Source of the DNA: Ixodes scapularis
Taxonomy: Eukaryota > Arthropoda > Arachnida > Ixodida > Ixodidae
DNA: 64,000 bases
Direction of reading: 5' to 3'
Assembly: GCF_016920785.2 (NCBI RefSeq)
Contig: NW_024609857.1
Coordinates: 13,492,716-13,556,715 of the forward strand
The notes beneath the pieces are model-generated. The model was not told the DNA's origin and did not search any database. It saw nothing but the letters and a program-made list of their open reading frames with translations. Below, piece after piece: positions 20,901 to 29,900 of this stretch. The position numbers were made by a program, and so were the translations under genes. The stretch's first letter is position 1, and each line of letters begins with the position of its first letter.

Positions 20901-23900
20901 CATGAGAACGCTCAGCCAAAATGAAGAGATAAATGTGGAGTGGATCTCTGAGCATGTGACGGCAAAATGTTATCTAAAACATAGTGATAAACACAAGGGC
21001 AGTCAACTTTCACATTATGATTCTGTGGTTTCTGTGACCTAGCGGGAGCCTCAGCCTGTCTTGGAAGTCCTTGAAAAGTTTTCTTTTGCATATCTGTCAG
21101 AACCCCAAGATCAATTCTAGTGCCATCTGTTTCATCCTGCTGTGGATTTTCGTTGCATTATCCGACAGGCCAACGTGATGCTGGAGTACAGCCTCGAAGG
21201 TGCCGAGGAGCTCCTCTGCAGGAACTTGCAGACGGCCACGAGAAACCTCACAGAGCTGGACAGTGACGTGGACTTTCTGAGAGATCAGATTACCACCACC
21301 GAAGTCAGTATCCTTTTGGCCCCCGTTGGCTCGATGCAGCTAAGATGGTTTCACGGTGATGAGCGTGGCTACGGTGCCTGCAACGTGTCTCCGACTGGTG
21401 TGTATGTACCACTTCCACAACAGTGGTCCCTCGATTTTCACTCGGCGACGTCTTTAAAATACCGTGCCATTACCGGTTGTGACCCTGGCGGTTTGCAGCA
21501 GTGGTGGTGGGCGCTGCAGGCACCTACGGCAGCCAGGAGTAGGGACGTCACTAAGCAGTGTCCCAACTTTAAAAAGCATGAGCGTTCGCTCATGCTTTTT
21601 AAAGCAAGAAATGCTTTTTAACGAAACCCCCCAATCCCAAACATTTGTTCGTTCATCGCTCTGCGCATTTTCCTCTAAATTTGTTGGGGAAACTAAACTG
21701 GTGTTGGGTCACGTCGCGTCAATCAATGTCACATGAACTGTGCACCAATTCAGTTTCCCCACTAGATTCGGAAGGGAACTTGATGTCGCATGACCTGACG
21801 TCACGAGACAAACACCAATTTAGTTTTCTCGCTAACTTTAGCGAAAAAATTGATGTTACGTGACCTATACAGGCTGGCGCAGCCGTAGCCTTGGCTATTG
21901 TAACACATGCCAGGCATCCGAGCAAGCAAAGAAGTGAGAAAAAGAGCGGCCAATGAGCTTAAAATGAGAGAGAAGTAGGGTGATGTCACGACGACGTCAA
22001 ATATGTTAACCCATTCCGGCCACTAGGACAGGTACTGCCATTAACATTCATGTTTCCTCCAGGCGCTCTTTCTGCTCTCAAGCGTAGGGTTCTTGTTTCC
22101 GCCGCCTCAAAACATGGCATTACAATCGCCGCCTCTACTGCTTTCTGATTTTATTTCTCTTCTACTTCCTTCTCCTGATTTTATTTCTCTTCAGCTGCCT
22201 GATTTTATTTCTCTTCTATTTCATTCTCGTCTTCTGGGGCTTTTATTTTATATCTTTTTTCATAAATCACTGTAGAGCAACTTCAGAAAAGCTGCTCCCC
22301 AAATGGGTAGAAGGCATGGAGCCCACATTTACTTTTCATACATACTTTATTATTTACACAGATCTTCTACATAAAATAGAAGATAATATACAGATGATGA
22401 AACTTACGGAACAATAGAACAGATAGCACGAGAACCACGTAAGAGCACAATTAAAGAAATATACATTTGTAAAGGATATTGCACCACCACAGCAGAAACT
22501 TTAATGTTTTCTGCAGACAAATATTTTTTTTTTTTTATTTAGTTGATAGATGACCTGCCTTACGGTTTCTGTGCTTTCGTATCAGCTGCAGACCTTTTAA
22601 ACTGAGGTTTTTGCATATATCTTCTTTTTAAAGTCGTAAGTGCCCCAGGGTTCATACAGAACATTTAGAGGAACTTCTGGCAGATTGCTGCACAGAGAAG
22701 GTTCTCCAACTGTTCTGCCATGAAAGCACGAAGATTCTTCGTGCTTTCATGGCAGAGTGCTTTCTGGCGAAGACGCCAGAAAGCACTCTTCAAGCTTACC
22801 CACAAAAGCAAGGCAAGGGTCTGTGGGCACAAAGAGGGCACCCAAAATGCCTGTGTTGTCCTGTGCGTTTAGCACATGGTATGGTTTGATCTGCTTGCGA
22901 ATGTCAGGTGCACTGTCGCTCCTACATAAGAAGAAAAAATGAAAACAAATGTGGTCGGCAGCTTAAGTGCTGTGTTCACAGGGTTTCTGCAAGAGGCTGA
23001 AAATCGCACCACATGAAACGGGCTTGAAATGAAACCGGCGAAAAACAAAACTACCTCTCGCTTCGGAACTCCTTTGGGAATAGAGAGAACGACAAAACTT
23101 TAGACTTTCTGGAGTTTCCACACCATTTCGCAGCACAGTAGCGCTAAAATATCCTTTTCCGATAGCAGCAGAACTTTCGAAGTCAAATTAATGCCGACCG
23201 AGCAAGCACCACAGTTTCCGCAGAACACTCAGAGCAGACGATCACGCTCATCGGATGTCGGTGACCGTTGCGCTGTTCTCGTGGTTGCCACAGACGGCGG
23301 CACCCGGCGGCCCGGCGCAGTGTCGATCATAACGCCATGTTTTGAGGCGGTGGAAACAACAACCCTACGCTTGAGCGAAGAAAGAGCGCCCCAAAGTAAC
23401 ATGGATGTTAACGGCTGTACCCGTCCTAATGGCCGGAGTGGGTTATTAACATATTTGATGTCGTCGTGGTCTACTAAGATTTCCTTGAATGCCGCTAGCT
23501 GTGTTAGCCTGACCTATACACTAATTCAGTTTCTTGGCTAAATTTGGCAGGGAAATCGTAGTCGCACGGTTTAATGTCTTCTAACTGTTTTTAACTGATC
23601 ACGCCTTAAATAATGCCCTTCTTGCATTATACAGTAAAACCTCGTTATAACAAAGTTGAAGGAGCAGTCGTAATTATTTCGTTATAACCAGTGTGTCGAA
23701 CCGAAAAAAATATGGGTTCGGTTACGGTTCAGGTTCAGGTAAATTTATTTTGTTCCGGTTCAGTTCCGGTTCGATGAATTCGATCCGCAAACCGGTTCGC
23801 GAACCGGTTCGGGGCGCTGAACCGGTTTGCAAACCGGTTAGGAAATTATAAATGACAAATTGCAACATCAAAATAAATTAAAAATAAAACATCTGAAATC

Positions 23901-26900
23901 AGCACATACGAAACGGGATACATCGTAGTGTAAGGCTCAGGGATTTCTACCAGGAATGGTTTCTGTATGTGCACTCAAAGGTTACCTCACCGACGTTTAC
24001 GCATTCGGACTTCATCTAATTGGGTCAGACGTAGTAGCTGTAAAATCCGCGACCTCCTTACAAGTAGAACTCGCTAACATCCCGCCACCTCGGCGTGTAA
24101 GCAATTGAAGGAACAGTGGGGAGAAAATACAGCTTTCTTTATTTGAACTAGCCTTCGGTAACTCAAATTAGACCCTTAAAGAAGTTTTCATTAAACAAGA
24201 TACGGAATATGAAAAACGCTTCACCGAACGCAACGCCAGAAGGACGTAATAGGATAAATATTAAAATAGAAGAGTTCGCTGTCTCACAAATATGTTAGCT
24301 TCTAAGTGCCTATACGAAACCGGATGCATTATTATCAAACTCCACAGCCTTTTCTTTTCTCATTCCGATGGAAGCAAGCTTCAAGAACTCGCGCGTTCTA
24401 GAAACGTGTTATGAAATGAGCACACAGCAGCATTTAGGATTTACGAGATTGTAGAAAAATAAAATCCCGTTAGGCAATTTTTTTTTTTTTTTTTTTTTTG
24501 CACAGTTTTCCAATTCTTTTTCTTCCGTGCAAGCCGCGACCAGCGCAATACTGGTTCCTATGTCAAGATTTATGGATGCAGCGTTTGTCAAGATTCATGG
24601 GTGCAGCGTTTATATTCCTAAGACTGAGTGGAGAAGAAAAATATGTAAGCGAGGTGTGTGTCAGTTGACGGCACTTAAAAAACAAATGGCATTGATAGCA
24701 CATTCATTGTCAACAGCGCGTGGCCGAACCGTTTTGACATGAGCCGGTAACCGTTATTTTTTTTCTGGTTCAGTTCCGGTTCGGGTTCATCTCGATAACA
24801 ATATAGTGGTTCGGGTTCGGGTTCAGTTCCGGGAAAAATACCGGTTCGGTTCCGGTTTTAGGTTCGGTTCCGGTTCGACACCCTGGTTATAACCATTAGT
24901 TTGTTATAGCCAATGTCCATTTCTTCCCACTATTAGCAAGCAAGGAAAATTATGATTGCTTTGTTGTATCCATTAGTTTGTTATAACGGGGTTTTACTGT
25001 ACTGTAATATTCCGAGAGGTAGCCCACCTAAAGTCGAAGGCAAATCGGATGAAAATAAGGAGTAAGCTAACTTTCAGTGTGCATTAAACAAAATTAAAAT
25101 AAAATCCTTAGAGATCTTGTGGCCGGCAAAGGCTTGCAATCACAGGGAAACACAATGAACCAAAGACGACTCTCCTTCCCAGTCATCATCGTTGGCTCAT
25201 CTCCCTACCGTGGCTAAGTTACACCATTTCTGCTGAGGTCACCATTGGCCAGGGCCCTGCAATTACTAGAAGTGGGCTATCTTTCGGTGTTTTCGAAAAG
25301 ATGGCAGATCATGCCAAAGAAAGGGGTGGATTCGGTGGGTTATCTTTGAGGGGTGGGCATCTCTTGGAATATTACAGTTGGTGTTGGGTTTTGGAGATAA
25401 AGGTTGCTGCCAAGTTTTCTGGAACTTCTACAGCCAACTGCCAGGATCTCGACATCCGACAGTGTGACCCTCCAGCTTTTGTGACGTCATTTCTTGCCAC
25501 TTTGGGTCCTCTTTCCATGATGGGCAGATTAGGATGCTAAGCACACCAGTCGGGTATGCTTTGCAGGCACCTTAGCGTGGCTAGGTTGAAGGCGGAGCTC
25601 TGTACAGTGCGTGGTTGTGGTTTGGAAAGCGTGCTTATAATCATTCTCGGAAGTACCTGATTACTTTACAACAAGTTCCTGTTCCCACAAGCATATCTTT
25701 AACCATTTATTGACAAGATATACAAATAATTGCTTAAAGGTGCTGTGCAACAATTTCAGGGCTTTGCTTAAATTGGGGAAGTTGATGCGTGACACTTCTG
25801 AAGTGAACTACAGAAAGCAGATTTTGCCTGGATACCCTAGCTTTTATTTACAAAAATATAAAAGATTCAGGTTTTTGCCGCCTCTCAACTCATACGCCGT
25901 CTTCCGGGTCACGTGCCCAGTGACGTTGAGGGGGTAGGCGCGGGTTTCCAGAAAAGTTCTTTCTTTAGAGCCATCAATGAGCAGCGAGAACTCATTCGCT
26001 CGCAACCGCGTGACCACGTGTTGGGGGGTGACGCACAAACAATGTGGTGAAAGGAGAAAAGTCTCATCCGGGTCCGGCCATAGCCCGTCCGGCCCTGTCC
26101 CCCTCCCCCTTTTGCTTCCGGTGGCTGTTCTGTTCGCGGTAGCAGAGAGAGTTGACGGTTCTGTGGACCTAGGATAGACGGCGCCACTAAAACTCCGTAT
26201 AATAAAAGTTATATATATGTTGGAACGACAAGATTTATAGAAAAGTTACCTTTTATCGAGCAGGTATTCGCACAGCTAGCTATCTTTCTGCAAGATTCCC
26301 CTTTGACATCACGCCTCGTGTTTCTCATGGCCGCCGCTCGCGGCGGCAGGTCGGGGAATATTCTAAGTTTTGCCTCGCTATTACGCGGCGGAATCGCAAC
26401 ATTTCGATGAAAGGAGGTGTGTTTTTTGTCATTTGTGACAAGGTGAACAACATCAAAAGCAGAAGATGCCAATTCTTTCAATGTTAAAATCGTTGCACAG
26501 CTCCTTTAAAACGTTTGGTTTTTTAAGATATTAATGTTTAACAAGATCAAATGAAAGAACAGCCGAAATAAAAAAGAAACTGTAAGGTAAACTTGTGAGT
26601 TACAGCTTTGTTGCCTGTGGGCAACCGCAGGCAAAAGTCAAAGGTCCTTTGCGTAACCTTCGATGGGTCACTAAAAAATGCCAATAGTATCCACATACAA
26701 TAACCTGAATAAAACGGTCACTTATCGAGAAATATTAGTGTCAAGAAAAAAATGCCTCCATATTTTTCTTCATTCCACTATTCTTGGTCACCACGTATTT
26801 GTGCACCAAAGTTATTTTTGCTCATCAACTATTCGTGCATCTTTTCACTAGATGGCACTGTAGTTTCTATCTTCAAGACTGTTGCCAGACTAGACTACAA

Positions 26901-29900
26901 CAGGCTGTCCCAAGTGGCCGGGCTCCATCTAAAACGGACCATAAAAATTGACTTCTGCACATAACAATGTGAACTTTTCGTCAAAGGTGTATTCCACAGG
27001 TTGGTTTTTTCTTGTAAAATTAGAAAACGTAGCCCCCTCTCTGTAAAAAGTGGCGCCAAGAAACTTGCCGGGGTCAACGGCAGGCGGCGATGCAGACGAC
27101 CAAGTCGAATTGAGGGTGGGTTTGGCGCTCGTATTGATAGATGGCGCTACCTCCTTATTGGGACTGTTCAGGACCACCATGGTTTATTGAAATTAACATA
27201 ATCTTTTTGTAATGTACCTTTGGTTAAAAAATAAATTCGGACAATAAAAAGAATACTTAAAATTAAAAAAACGTGTTTGCATAACGACGGCGCTTTTGCT
27301 GCCGACGAATTCCGTCTGCGTGTCGTCTGGTTTCTTTCTCTGGTTGGCTACACCTTCCAATGTAAAGCCCCTCGATGTGTTTGCGCTTGTCTTGCAAGTA
27401 GCGTCAAATGCATGAGTGCACGAGGCCCATGTCTCGAGCGGCCCTTGGAAGCAAATGGTGGCGCAGCACTGAAATGAGCGGGCCTTGGAAGCGAATGGCG
27501 GCGGAGCACCCGCTCATGGCACGTGTCTCACGCGCTTCCACAACAATGGTTGGCGGTACTTGTAAAAACGCTTTTATCAAGGGGCTTTATTCCAATGCTG
27601 CTCCCGATGCCATCTATCAATATGTGCGCCAAACGCGCCCCGCAACTCTATTCAGTCATGTGCGTCGCCGCCCACCGTTGACACTGGCACGTTTCTTGGC
27701 CCTATTTTTTTTATAGAAAGGGAGCTACGCTTTGTAATTTTACAAGAAAAACCAACCTGTGAAATACACCTTCGACGAAAAGTGCTACCTGCAGGTGTTG
27801 ATTTTTACGGTCCATTCTAGATGGAGCCTGGTGATTTGGGACACCCTATAGATTAAAAAAATATGTGGTTTGTTGCCTGTAGGCAACATTTATCAACAAA
27901 GGGTTAATGAAACTGATGTCTTCACAATGGTAATTGTCTACATTACTTAAGAGTGCCGTACAACCCTCGGTTTTCTGCGAGGAAGGTAATCCTCTTGGCG
28001 TCCTTCTCTCCTAAGGATACGAGTGGGGAGAAAACGGGGAAGAGGCTGAAAGTGCGAAGTGTATTTCAGGTTTTAAGACAGAAAGAACAAACAGCAATGG
28101 AGCTTTCACTTTGAGAAGCTTGTGAATGGCCGAGTGGTTCCGTTGATCATTTGTCTTTTATCACAAGACCGAATTTTAGTAATATATGACTAACTATTGT
28201 GCTTTTATTGGAAATTACCTGGAAAATACGAAGGCAGCATTGTCGGTGGTTTATGTTCTGCTCTGACAGGGAATTGAGGAACGCTGAATGCTACTGCGTA
28301 AAATGGGACACGTGCACAAAAACTCAACAGTGTCGCTCTGCCGTGCCGAGATAATTGGGGTTATCTGCGAAAGACGATGTCCATTGCTATGCCCCTCTTG
28401 ATCCCCTTTCCATGTAAACGGGCAGGTTTCCAGACTATAAAAGCATTTAGTTAGAACTGCGAACACAATGTGGATAGAAAATACGTGAAAAACGGAAGTT
28501 GTCGTGTTACTAAATAACTTCTAGGCAAGTGGCAGATCCAAGGAAAGGTAACAATGGAAATGGGGGCGACCCCCCCCCCCCCCCCCCCAAACATTACATA
28601 GGTTTTTGGGAAAGCGCACCACAAGCTTCGCGAGTGAACTGGGAGCCCAGGGACGCTGGTGCCGGTGCCTTTGGCCTCTTGCGGACGCCGCCCAAAAGCA
28701 CCCGGAGCTTGTGGCATAATATCCGCCCCCCCATCAGATGGAGTGTCCGGATCTGCCTCTGCGCTAGGCACATTGCTCTGTCACGCATCTCATGAATGAA
28801 CCGGATGGCTAGAAAATTTTGCACGTGCAGTTCACGTAATTAATGGTCGTGGTTATTTCCACAAAGCAGCAATGTTGTTTTCAGTGGTTATAGTGTCGTG
28901 TAAAAAGAAGCGCAAGGAGTGAATGATTACAGCCCTTTAGGCAGCATAAAGACAAAGGGAACCATGTAGGGCCTTGGTCGTGGGGCGAGACGATTTTGGA
29001 ACTCAACTCAGTGTTGCCGAATCGTGGGAAATTTTTAACCTTGTGTGGCAAGCCTAACCCCAAGGGGTAAATATAAACTTAATTCGAATGCCTGTAAAAT
29101 ATGCACTTTTAAAACCAAACATCTCTTATTTTACATGCATTCGAGTTTAATTCCCTATTGTCCACTGGAGCTATGTTTGTGAGAAATTTACCATGATTTG
29201 GCAACACTGACTCAACTGTTACATGCGCTTTTGAAACGTTTGTGCGATATAAGAGCTTATTGACAGGAATAGTGGCAGTGTGCCAAAAGGGGAATTGTAT
29301 CATGTCGAGGAGTGCAGTCAACGAGGCAGCGAAGTGAGGAAAGGCGGCAGTTCTAGTAAGCGGCAACCAAAGCGCATTACCATACTCAAGCACTGAAGTT
29401 GTAGCAGGTTATCTTGGCATCACTTGCGTCTATGTCGTAACGTAATTCATGCCCACTCTCAAGTTTCCCAGTGGTTCAACGAATATCTTGCGTGGTTTGA
29501 TTCGGGCGGCGTGACATTATTCTCCGCCTCACACGGATACCATTGAGGGTTGCTATGGTTATTCCTCACGCGTGTCTTCCACAAAAATGTATGCCCCAAA
29601 TCAGTGCAGTTCGTCATAATATAGTAGCTTTGACAACAGCAGCTGTAGATACCGGCGATTGCTTCTTCCTACCAACTGTGTCATGCTCCGCTCATGTTCC
29701 TGGAATGGGCTTGGAGCGAAATACAGCACCTACAACATATCTGAAGCTCCCCTCAGGCCAGTTTTATTGGGGTGTACTTATTTTTTTCTTTGTGTTAAAA
29801 ATGAACCAGAATCTTTATATGAGGAATATGTAGGCCATCTGACTTGCACTGCAGGGATGTGGAGTGTGAGGTACCTACATGTACCTCATTTGACAGGGTG

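Larger units (their letters stand above)
21640..23575. mobile_element. Large fold-back element with captured exon-like core
   Basis: Arms at about 21987-22134 and 23322-23469 match as reverse complements (CACGACGACGTCAAATATG; CCGGCCACTAGGACAGGTAC; GCGCTCTTTCT; CCGCCTCAAAACATGGC). Outside them a more diverged inverted match continues: TATACAGGCTGGCGCAGCC on the left relates to the complement of the right flank near 23500-23525. The outer left arm contains its own smaller inverted repeat (about 21678-21768). The core of about 1.2 kb carries a short T/C-rich tandem repeat (22143-22230), an exon-like frame on the minus strand and two adjacent perfect hairpins. Confidence 0.75.

Noticed and set aside
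22093..22275. Short Pro/Leu/Phe-rich frame
   Set aside because: Produced by the TGATTTTATTTCTCTT tandem repeat.
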